A stretch of 64,000 bases of DNA from Palaemon carinicauda. Lineage: Eukaryota; Arthropoda; Malacostraca; Decapoda; Palaemonidae. The position numbers and the translations under genes were made by a program. Shown piece by piece: positions 11,575-25,915 of this stretch. The DNA lies in the NCBI RefSeq assembly GCF_036898095.1, contig NC_090744.1, forward strand, positions 7,101,718 to 7,165,717, given 5' to 3'. Below the pieces are notes generated by a model. It had not been told where the DNA came from and searched no databases. It worked only from the letters and a program-made list of their open reading frames with translations. Position 1 is the first letter of the stretch, and every line of letters starts with the position of its first letter.

Positions 11575-12623
11575 GTAGGCCATCGCTTGTGGCGGTGGCC
11601 TCCCATGTTTCTAATCTTTTCTTTTTACAGGATGCAGGAACGGGCGTGCGATTTTTGGTAGACACGGGTGCTTGTCGTTCTCTTTTGCCAAGGAAACTCT
11701 TCAAGGCACAACGTAGTCTGTTTACATCTGCCGACGTCCGCTTGGTAGCTGCCAACGGATCTGCGATACCCACCTACGGTTACGAGAGCCTCACATTATC
11801 GTTCGGAAACGGTAAATTCAATTGGAAGTTTCTCGTTGCTGACGTCACAATGCCAATCCTCGGTGTGAATTTCCTCTCTCATTTCCACCTTCTGGTCGAT
11901 GTCGCCCACCGACGATTGGTCAACGCAGACTCGTACTTGTCGACACCTCTTCAACCCGCCCCCTCTAACCTCGCTCTCCACATCAGCGCACCCACGGATG
12001 CCTACGCCCACCTCCTCACGTCGTACCCGGAAGTTTTCCGTCCAGAACTTCGCCAAACGCCCACGGTTCCTGCCAAGCACGGTATTTATCACCATATCAA
12101 GACGACGGGACTCCCAGTCTTCGCAAAATTCAGACGTCTGGCACCGGAACGATTGGCATCAGCCAAACAGACGTTCGCCGAAATGGAGAAAATGGGCCTT
12201 TGCCAAAAGGCCTCCAGCCCATGGTCGTCACCCTAACACATCGTTCTGAAGAAAGACGGCTCCCTCCGTCCGTGCGGGGATTACAAGCGCCTGAACATGC
12301 AAACAGAACCGGATCACTACCACCTCCCAAACATTGCCGATGTAACCTCCTACCTGCACAAAGCGAAGGTTTTCTCTACGCTCGACCTCCTGAAGGGGTA
12401 TTATCAGGTGCCTATGAACCCTGAAGACATCCCCAAGACCGCCATCACCACTCCGTTTGGCACATACACCTTCAATTACTCTTGTTTTGGCCTTCGTAAT
12501 GCTGGGGCAACGTTTCAAAGTCCCATGGATGGCATCTTAGGAGACCTTCCTTTCTGTGTATGTTATGTGGACGACATACTTGTGTTCTCCTCCTCAAAAG
12601 AGGAACACCTCCGTCGTGCTTGA
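11565..12623 (+). pseudogene. pol: Pol of the CsRn1-like element, first part: protease and RT
   Basis: In the -1 frame after the slippery site. An aspartic protease with a DTGA core (RFLVDTGACRSLLP) lies at about 11655-11695, the usual distance after the finger. RT motifs follow. TAA at 12234-12236 interrupts the RT just before the HIVLKKDGSLRPCGDYKRLN segment, which continues in frame, so this is a point nonsense mutation. The LDLLKGYYQV segment holds the first catalytic Asp and CYVDDILVFS the other two. The frame closes at 12621-12623 shortly after the YVDD box, where coding moves to another frame. Confidence 0.88.
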
Positions 12624-14220
12624 CCGCCTGCAACAAAACGGCCTTGTAGTCCGGTACGACAAGTGTACCTTTGGCGCCAACGAAGTGTCGTTCTTAGGGC
12701 ACCGTATCACTCCTGAAGGAGTCCATCTCCTCCCTGAGAAGGTAGCAGCCGTTCAGAATTTCCCCACGCCCTCGACCGTCAAAGCTCTGCAGGAATTCTT
12801 GGGCATGATCAACTATTATCACCGTTTTCTGCCAGCCATTGCCGCCACTCTTGCTCCCCTCTACGCCTCCCTCAAGGGCAAGCCAAAGGACTTGAAGTGG
12901 GGTCCCCTTCAAGAAGCAGCCTTCTGCAATGCAAAGAAGGCCCTATCAACTGCTGCGGCTCTCCCTTTTCCTATCCCACACGCCCCTCTCCTTCTCTCCA
13001 CCGATGCCAGCGACGTCGCTATTGGTGCAGTACTCAAGCAGGTGGTCAAAGGCTCGCCCCGCCCATTGGCCTTCTTCAGCAGAAAACTGTCCAAGGCAGA
13101 ATCGGGTTATTTTACCTTCGATCGAGAATTGCTGGCGGTGCACTTGGCTGTCCGTCACTTTCGCCATTTCTTAGAAGGTACGCCCTTCGTCATTCGCACA
13201 GACCACATGCCTCTGGTGCACGCCTTCACTCGACAGTCTGACGCCTGGTCCGCCCGTCAACGCCGACATCTCTCCGCCATGGCTGAATACAATTGCACCC
13301 TCCAATACGTCCATGGGAAAATGAATCCCGTTGCCGATGCCCTGTCAAGAAACACGTTGGCTGCCGTTCACCTGGGATTGGATTACAACGCCCTGGATGA
13401 AGCGCAACGACAGGATCCAGAGTATCAAGCTTATAGGACATCCTGCACGTCCCTCCGTTGGGAGGATTTTCCCCTCGAAGACTCCAACACCACCCTCCTC
13501 TGTGACGTCAGTACTGGTAGACCGCGACCTTGGATTCCTGCTCCCATGCGCCAACAGGTGTTTGATTTCATCCACGGCCTTTCACATCCCTCGTGCCGTT
13601 CTACTGCACAGCTGCTGAAAGCAAAGTTCATTTGGCACGGCATTTCTAAGGATGCTAAGGATTGGGTCCATGACTGTACTTCTTGCCAAACTTCCAAAGT
13701 ACATCGACACACGGATTCAGGAGTGGGCACCTTTCCTCAACCTCAGCGTCGTTTCGCACACATTCACGTCGACGTTGTAGGCCCCCTACCCACATCACAA
13801 GGCCATCGTTACCTGTTTACCGTCATCGACCGCTCCACTCGTTGGCCTGAAGCCATACCCATGGAAACTGCAACGTCTGCCTCATGTACATCTGCCTTAC
13901 TCTCTGGATGGATTTCAAGATTCGGTATCCCTGAGCATATTACTTCTGACAGGGGAACCACTTTCACCTCTCAATTATGGACGTCATTAGCGAATCTCCT
14001 GGGCATCACCCTACATCAGACAACGGCCTACAACCCCGTTGCCAATGGAATGGTTGAACGTTTTCATCGCACCCTCAAAGCAGCTTTGATGTCCCGCTGC
14101 AAGGATTGCAACTGGTTTACTCAGCTTCCCTGGGTCCTCCTTGGACTAAGGACCACTCCTAAAGACGCCCTTGACGTCTCGGCAGCCGAAATGGTGTATG
14201 GCGACCCGTTGGTCCCCTGC
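12597..14220 (+). pseudogene. pol: Pol of the CsRn1-like element, second part: RT thumb, RNase H, integrase core
   Basis: Coding passes into this frame near 12600, about 15 codons after YVDD, through a small deletion. It contains the FLG-H-R-I-TPEG connection and the FLGMINYYHRFLP thumb. RNase H shows STDASD, FFSRKLSKAE, RTDHMPL and ADALSR. An HHCC zinc domain follows (H-GLS-H ... C-TS-C), then the DDE core: HVDVVG, TSDRG and VERFHR. The open frame formally runs to 14464-14466, but from about 14215 the sensible protein is in the next frame, so the tail here is a shadow. The active-site residues of RNase H and integrase are all present. Confidence 0.9.
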
Positions 14221-14542
14221 CGAGTTTTTTCCTTCTACAACCTCCTCCGACGATCTCCAGCGCATACGTCACGTCGTGGGAAAATTTACTCCGTGCCGCC
14301 AGACTTACAAGCCCCCAGCAAAGCATCACATACCAACGGACTTGCACTCTGCAACGCACGTCTTCCTGCGCAACGACACCAGCAAGCCACCACTAATGCC
14401 CCCTTACACGGGCCCTTTCCTTGTGATCCTAAACATTCGGGGCAAAGAAGACTGAGTCTCCATTGATCGTCTAAAACCTGCTTATCTTCTCCCAGATGAC
14501 CCGCCTACAGTTCGCCTCTCTAGATCAGGGCGCCCTATTTAA
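14216..14542 (+). pseudogene. pol: Pol of the CsRn1-like element, integrase C-terminal part
   Basis: After a frame change near 14215 the integrase C-terminal domain continues with an EFFPSTTSSDDLQRIR segment, a HVFLRND segment and the PPYTGPF motif typical of Ty3-type integrases. A TGA at 14453-14455 then interrupts it, and the same frame continues with VSIDRLKPAYL to TAA at 14540-14542. The stop could be a C-to-T change at a CGA codon. Confidence 0.8.
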
Positions 14543-14563
14543 CATGTACAGTATGTCATTTTT

Positions 14564-14573
14564 AGGGGTGGAG
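14564..14573 (+). other. Polypurine tract
   Basis: AGGGGTGGAG ends three bases before the 3' LTR, the place where plus-strand DNA synthesis is primed. Confidence 0.75.
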
Positions 14574-14576
14574 CCA

Positions 14577-14830
14577 TGTACCAACCGTGTGTCACACAAT
14601 TGTACATAATTCCTTTTGTATATATTATGCTTGTATCTTCGCTCCTCCCTCGCACTAAAACGAACATGAAAATTCCTGTCTGGTTTTTCCTCTGTAATAT
14701 TGTCTGTCTTGTGAACTTGTTATGTCCTGTTGCCTTGAGGTTTTGTATATAAGGAGAGTGTTCCACAATAATATAACTCAGTCGTTTCCAATCTGCCTTT
14801 GAGTTCACACCCTTACTCGGCGCCGTCACA
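14577..14830 (+). repeat. 3' LTR of the CsRn1-like element
   Basis: 254 bp, three substitutions relative to the 5' LTR (about 1.2 percent). Confidence 0.97.
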
Positions 14831-14834
14831 ATAC

Positions 14835-16325
14835 CATTCAATTTCTCATTATGAAAAGATAATACTCAATCAATTTGTTGGCAATTACAATTTTACGTAA
14901 ACTCTCGTCGTGGATTTACCTTTGAAATATTTAATTCTATCCAAAATAACTCTTATTTAAACCTTATATATAACAAAAATTCTCCTTTTTAATATTCTTA
15001 CCGTAATGTATGTTTCAGAGATCGTTTTATTATAAAACGAAGATAATAAAAAAATTATTTTTTTTAATGAAAAGGCTAATATTACCATAGTTCCTACAGG
15101 TACCAATAGATGGCATGAGGGATTTTTTTTTTAGATTAAATTCATGGAAATTTCAACTTTCGAAGAGCAACTACGTAAGCATAGCGTGATTTCAATTAGC
15201 CAATGGGAGCACGCCCTTTGGGAGATGTTAACGCTCTAGCCAATAGCAACACGCCCTTGAGGACTTATCAATGCTGTAGCCAATAGGATCACGTTCTACT
15301 GGAAAACTATTAGGAAAGGTGGTTGGCTTATTCAATTACATAATAGAGCCAAAAGCCAGTTCATGAACTGCCAGTTCATTAGAATATTTACTTAGGCGAA
15401 GGATTTCGTAGAATAAGATATATATAATTATAGGTTTCATAATCATAGCCATCTTAATAATGCAAAATTATATAAACCAACACGATAATCATAATCATTG
15501 TTACAGTATTTCATAATTTCAAAACTAATATATATCGAGCGAAAGGTTTCATTTTTTTTTTATTCTATACACTTGATTGGATGTCAGTAAATATTTCCAA
15601 AATAAAAAGTATAAATGTGTACACTTTCAATATATAAATAGTAAAATGTGAAACTGTAATTTTTCTTGATATAACAAAAAGAATATTTCCAAGAATATGT
15701 AATTTAACGTTTTAATAAAAAAAGGTAAAAAAAAAAATCATATAAAATATGCCTTGAAAAATAATGGCTTTGACTTTCTCTATCATACAGATGAGTAATA
15801 GAAAAAAAATTAAATACTTAGTTTTTAAGCCTTGTATTGCAATTAGTTACAAGGCTATTATAAATACTTCTGATATTCAGATTAGGGTTTGAATAAATGA
15901 ACTTACGTTCAGTATTTATAATCATATGTTCAATTTTGAGCGGATGGAAGTTTGTGAAACATTTCTCAGTAAAGTTCTAAAATTGTTAATAAATCTATGG
16001 AAAAAAGTAATGTTTTCTGGTCACAAGAATAGTTTATTTGACCCTTAACTATTCTATGGTAATTTTGCATGATAGGTTGATAAATCCTGGAAATAATCTT
16101 ATACTGTTTTCACATGCAGGTAAAGTCTCTATATAAGTTTCCTATCATGAGAAGACGTAAGCTTCCCGGATCTCTGAAAAGAACTTTAAACGAATTTAGT
16201 GCAAGTTACATAGGGATTAGGTCGAACCATAACAAAACAGAATTAGATTAGTTTCAGCATCAGGAAATTAGATTCATCCTTTCCAAATCTTTTCATTGGC
16301 AATGGCAATAGCCAGGCCTTCTCCA
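14835..16325. other. AT-rich unassigned DNA
   Basis: No coding frame or known repeat was recognised apart from the 40-bp tandem listed separately. Several A/T homopolymer runs are present. Confidence 0.5.
15197..15316. repeat. Three 40-bp tandem units with CCAAT boxes
   Basis: TAGCCAAT begins at 15197, 15237 and 15277, exactly 40 bases apart, each followed by an ACGCCC or related segment (GAGCACGCCC, AACACGCCC, GATCACG). CCAAT at this spacing resembles repeated NF-Y sites, but no gene lies nearby. Confidence 0.7.
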
Positions 16326-16329
16326 TCAT

Positions 16330-16739
16330 GAGGCTCAATACTACACAGTATTCTAGAAGTTTTATTCCAGCTGTGACCGAGTTGTGGAATGGTCTTCCTA
16401 ATCGGGTAGTTGAATCAGTAGAACTTCAAAGGTTCAAAGATGGAGCAAATGTTTTTTTGTTGACCAGGCTGACATGAGTCTTTTTATTGTTTATATATGA
16501 CATATCTGTTTTTGACGTTTATAATAGTTTATGTAGGACATATTTGTTTTTGACGTTGTTAATAGTTTATATAGAACATATATGTTTTCACGCTGTTACT
16601 GTTTTCAGAATGATATATTGTTAATTTATTCTCATCATTTATTTATTTCCTTATTTCCTTTCCTCACTGTGCTATTTTTCCCTGTTGGAGCCCTTGGGCT
16701 TATAGCATCTTGCTTTTCCTACTAGGGTTGTAGCTTGGC

Positions 16740-16776
<37 letters not shown>
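16330..16776 (+). pseudogene. 3' end of a non-LTR retrotransposon (LINE) with (AAT)n tail
   Basis: The segment 16333-16477 reads as a C-terminal reverse-transcriptase protein tail with RSFIPAVTELWNGLP and a following SVELQRFKDGANVFL segment, ending at TGA 16475-16477. 'S-F-x-P-x-x-x-x-LWN-x-LP' followed by 'L-x-x-FK' is the typical carboxyl end of CR1/Jockey-like LINE proteins. The 3' UTR follows, with the conserved segment 'TTTCCCTGTTGGAGCCCTTG' and 'CTAGGGTTGTAGCTTGGC', and then (AAT)n at 16741-16776. This is a 5'-truncated copy, as expected from incomplete reverse transcription. The same 3' UTR occurs at least six more times in the window. Confidence 0.75.
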
Positions 16777-16777
<1 letters not shown>

Positions 16778-17081
16778 GATTTTCAACTAAATACAACTAT
16801 GTTTATTTACTGCAATTTCCCTTTCGAGAATCATGATAAATCAGTTTCTCTCTAAAGATTTAATTTCATTGATCCCTCTCCGTTTTGAATGTTATTCCCT
16901 GCCTTACTCTGGTATTGATTGGTGTGACACAAAGCTAAGGTTTATTAGACTCCTTATACCAGATCTTTATATCAATCCTATGAAGCTGAATTGGAATACC
17001 TTAAATTTTCCTTATTCTAACAATCATATTATAGTCCTACCTTCTTTGAGTATACCATACCACACATTGTGCTAGATCCCC

Positions 17082-17083
<2 letters not shown>

Positions 17084-17160
<77 letters not shown>
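17084..17160. repeat. (CT)n microsatellite
   Basis: About 77 bases of CT. The flanking 16777-17083 holds no recognisable gene. Confidence 0.97.
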
Positions 17161-17162
<2 letters not shown>

Positions 17163-17392
17163 TTGTCACAATCACATATCTTCCAAGAAATTGTAAGCAG
17201 ATCCGATTAAACTTCACAATTTAAATGTGAAAAAAGATAATCACATGAATGTATTACCTGGTGTACCCAGCTGAAGAATGTTAATAGGCCTTCACATTCT
17301 TATGTTATTTACACATGGAATTTGTCTTAACATTGATACAAGATATTTATTCCAGCAGATTCTACTCCTATCTTTACATGGATCACATTTCA

Positions 17393-17545
17393 AGGTTTAA
17401 AGGCCGCTCATGAATAGCAGAGGCAAGGGACAGTGACATTGCCCTAGAGACTGACCATACATACACATGATCAGTGCCTTAGCCCCTTCTCCAACCAAAC
17501 TAGGACCAAGGAGAGCAAGGCAATGCCTGCTGATGACTCATCAGA
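17393..17545 (-). repeat. SINE fragment (same family as 32337-32617)
   Basis: Shares GGTTTAAAGGCCGCTCATGA, AGGGACAGTGAC, and CTAGGACCAAGGAG with the longer copy at 32337-32617. The tRNA-like head is missing. Confidence 0.75.
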
Positions 17546-17629
17546 TTATTTAAGGAAGAATTCATCAAAATATAATGTATAATGATTATAGTCTGATGAA
17601 CAGAATTATAAATGTTGTTACTATTTTAA

Positions 17630-17768
17630 TGTATATCATTTCGATTGTTCATTATTTCTCATATCGTTTATTTATTTCTTCGTTTCCTTTCCTCTCTGGG
17701 ATATTTTTCCCTGTTGAAGCCCTTGAGCTTATGGCATCTTGCTTTTCCAGCTAGGGTTGTAGCTTAGC

Positions 17769-17829
<61 letters not shown>

Positions 17830-17836
17830 GATGGTA

Positions 17837-17913
<77 letters not shown>

Positions 17914-17945
17914 CACAACAACAACAACAACAATAATAATAATAA

Positions 17946-17998
<53 letters not shown>

Positions 17999-18000
17999 GA
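17630..18000 (+). mobile_element. LINE 3' UTR copy with long (AAT)n tail
   Basis: TTTCCCTGTTGAAGCCCTTG and CTAGGGTTGTAGCTTAGC precede a compound tail of (AAT)n, (ATG), (AAC)n and (AAT)n from 17768 to 17998. No protein part is recognisable; it is truncated inside the UTR. Confidence 0.75.
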
Positions 18001-18260
18001 TAGTAACCTAAAAAACTGGCGATATCACTGCTGGAATTCCAGTAATCCTGGAAGCACTTCAACTTTTGCAATTATGCAAAACGAATATCGGATTACGATT
18101 TCAAGCAGAGCGAGATACGATCGCCATAGAACTGAGAATGTTCCTCGTTATGTACATCATTGAAGCAACATTACGAAAGACTCCATTCAATTACAAGACG
18201 GTTTCCTGCTGTGACATAAACACGTAATTTATGCTGATGATACTAATCATTACATTGGGT

Positions 18261-19937
18261 TTTTTGGCCATATATCAACGTCAAACGTTTGCGAGTTGTA
18301 ATAACTTTGATGATAAGAGTTTTCAAATTTCAATTCCACATCAATCAGGAGACTAGGGTTTCTTGGCCATATATCAACGTCAAACGTTTACGAGTTGTAA
18401 TAACTTTGATGATGAGAGTTTTCAAATTTCAATTCCACATCGATCAGGAGACTAGGGTTTCTTGGCCATATATCAACGTCAAACGTTTACGAGTTGTAAT
18501 AACTTTGATGATAAGAGTTTTCAAATTTCAATTCCACATCGATCAGGAGACTAGGGTTTCTTGGCCATATATCAGCGTCAAACGTTTACGAGTTGTAATA
18601 ACTTTGATGATGAGAGTTTTCAAATTTCAATTCCACATCGATCAGGAGACTAGGGTTTCTTGGCCATATATCAGCGTCAAACGTTTACGAGTTGTAATAA
18701 CTTTGATGATGAGAGTTTTCAAATTTCAATTCCACATCAATCAGGAGACTATGGTTTCTTGGCCATATATCAGCGTCAAACGTTTACGAGTTGTAATAAC
18801 TTTGATGATGAGAGTTTTCAAATTTCAATTCCACATCAATCAGGAGACTAGGGTTTCTTGGCCATATATCAGCGTCAAACGTTTACGAGTTGTAATAACT
18901 TTGATGATAAGAGTTTTCAAATTTCAATTCCACATTGATCAGGAGACTAGGGTTTCTTGGCCATATATCAACGTCAAAGGTTTACGAGTTGTAATAACTT
19001 TGATGATAAGAGTTTTCAAATTTCAATTCCACATCGATCAGGAGACTAGGGTTTCTTGGCCATATATCAGCGTCAAACGTTTACGAGTTGTAATAACTTT
19101 GATGATGAGAGTTTTCAAATTTCAATTCCACATCAATCAGGAGACTAGGATTTCTTTGACATATATCAACGTCAAACGTTTACGAGTTGTAATAACTTTG
19201 ATGATAAGAGTTTTCAAATTTCAACTTCACATCAATCAGGAGACTAGGGTTTCTTGGCCATATATCAACATCAAACGTTTGCGAGTTGTAATAACTTTGA
19301 TGATGAGAGTTTTCAAATTTCAATTCTACATCGATCAGGAGACTAGGGTTTCTTTGACATATATCAACTTCAAACGTTTACGAGTTGTAATAACTTTGAT
19401 GATAAGAGTTTTCAAATTTCAATTCCACATCGATCAGGAGACTAGGGTTTCTTGGACATATATCAACGTCAAACGTTTACGAGTTGTAATAACTTTGATG
19501 ATAAGAGTTTTCAAATTTCAATTCCACATCAATCAGGAGACTAGGGTTTCTTGGACATATATCAACGTCAAACGTTTGCGAGTTGTAATAACTTTGATGA
19601 TGAGAGTTTTCAAATTTCAATTCCACATCAATCAGGAGACTAGGGTTTCTTGGACATATATCAACGTCAAACGTTTGCGAGTTGTAATAACTTTAATGAT
19701 GAGAGTTTTCAAATTTCAATTCCACATCAATCAGGAGACTAGGGTTTCTTGGATATATATCAACTTCAAAGGTTTACGAGTTGTAATAACTTTGATGATG
19801 AGAGTTTTCAAATTTCAATTCCACATCAATCAGGAGACTAGGGTTTCTTGGCCATATATCAACGTCAAACGTTTACAAGTTGTAATAACTTTGATGATGA
19901 GAGTTTTCAAATTTCAATTCCATATCGATTAGGAGAC
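18261..19937. repeat. Minisatellite, 17 copies of a 99-bp unit
   Basis: GGCCATATATCAACGTC or its variants recur every 99 bases from 18266 to 19850 (16 exact steps, 17 copies). Units differ by single substitutions (CAACGTC/CAGCGTC, ATAAGAG/ATGAGAG, ATCGATC/ATCAATC). There are no indels. Because 99 is divisible by three, a frame of 547 residues in 33-residue repeats runs through 18289-19932 on the plus strand. Most variable sites change the amino acid, no homologous domain is recognised, and nothing like a promoter or gene structure surrounds it, so the frame is probably incidental. Confidence 0.95.
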
Positions 19938-19978
19938 CATTTAATTATGATTAAAGATTAGATATAAAAGATATCTGA

Positions 19979-19980
<2 letters not shown>

Positions 19981-20020
<40 letters not shown>

Positions 20021-20655
20021 TTGCTAAGCTATAACCCTAGTTGGAAAAACCGTATGCTATAAGCCCAGGGGCCCCAACAGGGAAAATAGCCCAGTGGGGA
20101 AAGGAAACAAGGAAAAATAAGATATTTTAAGAAGAGTAACAACATTACGATAAATATTTCCTATATGAATTATAAAAACTTAAACAAAACAAAAGGAAGA
20201 GAAGTTATATAGAATAGTGTGCCCGAGTGTACCCTCAAGCAAGAGAACTCTAACCCAAGACAGTGGAAGACCATGGTACAGAGGCTATGGCACTACCCAA
20301 GACTAGAGAATAATGATTTAATTTTGGAGTGTTCTTCTCCTAGAAGAGCTGCTTACCATAGCTAAAGAGTCTCTTCTACCCTTACCAAGAGGAAAGTAGC
20401 TACTGAACAAATAAAGTGCAGAAGTTCACCCCTTTAGCGAAGAAGAATTGTTTAGTAATCTCAGTGTTGTCAGGGGTATGAGGACAGAGGAGAACCTGTA
20501 AATAATAGGCCAGACTATTCGGCGTATGTGTAGGCAAATAGAAAGAACCGTAACCAGAGACAAGGATCCAATCTAGTACTGTCTGGCCAGTCAAAGACCC
20601 CATAACTCTCTGGCGGTAGTATTTTAACGGGCGACTGGTGCCGTGGCCAACCTAC
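19981..20655 (-). mobile_element. Long SINE-like element with LINE-type 3' tail, minus strand
   Basis: It begins on the plus strand with (ATT)n at 19981-20018 and the reverse complement of the LINE 3' UTR (GCTAAGCTATAACCCTAGTT, CCCCAACAGGGAAAATAGCC). Beyond the shared tail, from about 20105 to 20655, lies different sequence including CCTCAAGCAAGAGAACTC, AGACAGTGGAAGACCATGG and, at the far end, GGTGCCGTGGCCAACCTAC. The 5' half of this unit is also found, truncated, at 22700-22842. The length (about 675 bp), tail and lack of protein suggest a SINE that borrows the 3' end of the LINE. The origin of the head was not established. Confidence 0.65.
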
Positions 20656-20662
20656 TACCTAC

Positions 20663-21091
20663 TATATATATGAAAATGATTGATTTGGAGTATTATATAT
20701 TATATTAATGACAACAAAAAAACTAATATAAATTGGAATTACATAACGGAATTTGTCATTATATATGAAAATGATTAAAATGGGAGTATTGTGTATTACA
20801 TTAAAGACCACAAAATAAATATCAATTGGAATTACACAATGGAATGTGCCCATATTTTTTATTATCTCACGTTATATATCAATCATATTTTGAAAGAAAA
20901 GAGGAAGAAAATGATTTAATTTCCTTCCATTCCAATGTCTAACTCTATCTATCTCGACTTTCAAACTCGATTCCTGTGATCGCCAAAATGATTTCCTTTG
21001 CATTCGAGGCTTTGACAGATCTAACAGCTTTTTTTGCTTTATGTTTTTCTACTTTCTGAGAGCGGGAATCTATTTCCTTTCTTTTGGGGAT
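20663..21091. repeat. Two ~97-bp tandem units joined to a copy of the 'CATTCGAGGC' module
   Basis: ATGAAAATGATT...AATTGGAATTACA(T/C)AA occurs at about 20670 and 20765. The second unit runs into a 270-bp module (20805-21091) that ends 'TTTCTTTTGGGGATGTAT' and is repeated at 23790-24050 and 24660-24920. Confidence 0.75.
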
Positions 21092-21251
21092 GTATCTTCT
21101 GTTTCCATTTCTGCTGTTGTCAGCTGAAACGAATGTCTTCGGTTTCTGACCACTTTGGCTATCGATTGTGTCAGGTGAGCTTCACTAAAAATGTAACATG
21201 GTATCTGTGTCTGACAGCTCTGGTAACAGAATAACAATGTTGAACGAATGT

Positions 21252-21253
<2 letters not shown>

Positions 21254-21342
<89 letters not shown>

Positions 21343-21364
21343 GTATACATATATGTATACATAT

Positions 21365-21437
<73 letters not shown>

Positions 21438-21440
21438 TTA
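21254..21440. repeat. Compound (CA)n-(TA)n microsatellite
   Basis: (AC)n then (AT)n, repeated twice, with an imperfect ATATATGTATACATATATG mirror segment in the middle. Confidence 0.95.
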
Positions 21441-21544
21441 TTTAAACCCCAGTGGTATCTTTTCTTGTTTCCAGGAATATATACCTGAAGAAAAAGAAGG
21501 TATGTACAGTATTGCAGTACTTCTATATTTATTTTACCTTTTCT

Positions 21545-21720
<176 letters not shown>

Positions 21721-21785
21721 ATATAGACAACAATATCAACAAAACATAAGGATTGTAACATTGAAATTACAGAAGTAAATTAAGG

Positions 21786-22095
21786 AGCCAAAAAAAAAAG
21801 AAACATTACTGTATAAGATAGGAAAATAACAAGGCAAAAAAAAGAAACATTACTGTATAAGATAGGAAAATAACAAGGCAAAAAAAAAGAAACATTACTG
21901 CATAAGATAGGAAAATAACAAGGCAAAAAAAAAAAGAAACATTACTGTATAATATTGAAAATAACAAGGCCAAAAAAAAAAAAAACAGATACATTACTGT
22001 ATAAGATAGGAAAATAACAAGGCAAAAAAAAAAAGAAACATTACTGTATAAGATAGGAAAATAACAAGGCAAAAAAAAAGAAGAGAAACATTACT
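21786..22095. repeat. Minisatellite, about seven ~46-bp units with an internal poly(A)
   Basis: The unit is 'GAAACATTACTGTATAAGAT' then 'AGGAAAATAACAAGGC' and a run of 8 to 13 A. The A-run length is what varies between copies. Confidence 0.93.
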
Positions 22096-22410
22096 GTATT
22101 AGACACAGCAGACTCCCTGGATGTCACCCTAAACTCGTCAACCTGATTCTATGTCAGGCTGTGACTCCAATGTGAATTAAAGTGAAACAGAAAAAAAAAA
22201 CAAATATTTGTAATTAGCATTTCCAATTTTCTGCTTCGAATATCGCTTTAATAGACATTTACGTTGTATAGTGACCCTATTTCCTAACCATTTTCCACCT
22301 GGGTTGAATGAGAAGAAGGGACCATATTGAGGGTTTCGCTGTAGAATTCAAAATGTCTCAAAACAGGAGTTTGGGATCTCAAGGTTTTTAACTATTTAGC
22401 CTTATCTGAG
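22096..22410. other. No feature recognised
   Basis: Mixed-composition sequence without a supported gene or repeat. Confidence 0.45.
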
Positions 22411-22436
22411 TATTATTATTATTATTATTATTATTA

Positions 22437-22480
<44 letters not shown>

Positions 22481-22516
22481 ATTTTTATTATTATTATCAT
22501 TATTATTAATATTATT

Positions 22517-22576
<60 letters not shown>

Positions 22577-22842
22577 GTTAAGCTACAACCCTAGTTGGAA
22601 AAGTAAGATACTATAAGCCCAAGGGCTCCAACAAGGAAAATAGCTTTATGAGGAAAGGAAACAAGTAAAAAATTTAATATTTTAAGAGTTGTAACATTAA
22701 AATAAATATCTCCTATATAAACTATAAAAACTTTATCAAAACAAGAGGGAGAGAAAAACAAATAGAATAGTATGCCGGTGTGCACCCTCAAGCAAGAGAA
22801 CTCCAACGCAAGACAGTGGAAGACCATGGTACAGAGGCTATG
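22411..22842 (-). mobile_element. SINE-like element with LINE-type tail, minus strand, truncated
   Basis: (ATT)n from 22411 to 22576, then the reverse complement of the shared 3' tail and the first part of the SINE-like body seen at 19981-20655. It stops at 22842 in AGACCATGGTACAGAGGC, where the next repeat begins. Confidence 0.75.

Positions 22843-25915
<3,073 letters not shown>

Larger units (their letters stand above)
10437..14830 (+). mobile_element. CsRn1-like Ty3/gypsy LTR retrotransposon, full-length young insertion
   Basis: Two 254-bp direct LTRs (10437-10690 and 14577-14830) differ at only three positions, all in the last 30 bases. They begin TGT and end ACA, and are flanked by a 4-bp target duplication ATAC (10433-10436 and 14831-14834). 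A tRNA-Trp-type primer site follows the 5' LTR and a purine tract precedes the 3' LTR. Gag is a single open frame; pol is in the -1 frame after an A AAA AAC heptamer. Gag with a CYYH...C finger, a DTGA protease, YVDD RT and an HHCC/DDE integrase all match the CsRn1 group of Ty3/gypsy. Pol carries at least two stops and two frame changes, so this copy is not autonomous as read. Confidence 0.95.

Noticed and set aside
12909..13730. Minus-strand and third-frame readings over the CsRn1-like pol
   Set aside because: They are shadows of the pol frame without motifs.
18289..19932. A repeat-protein gene of 547 residues
   Set aside because: The frame follows from a 99-bp unit without stops. Most differences change residues, there is no promoter-like or exon structure, and a second frame is partly open. 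Kept only as a finding.
18261..19937. CRISPR-like array
   Set aside because: Units are contiguous and there are no unique spacers; the genome is eukaryotic.
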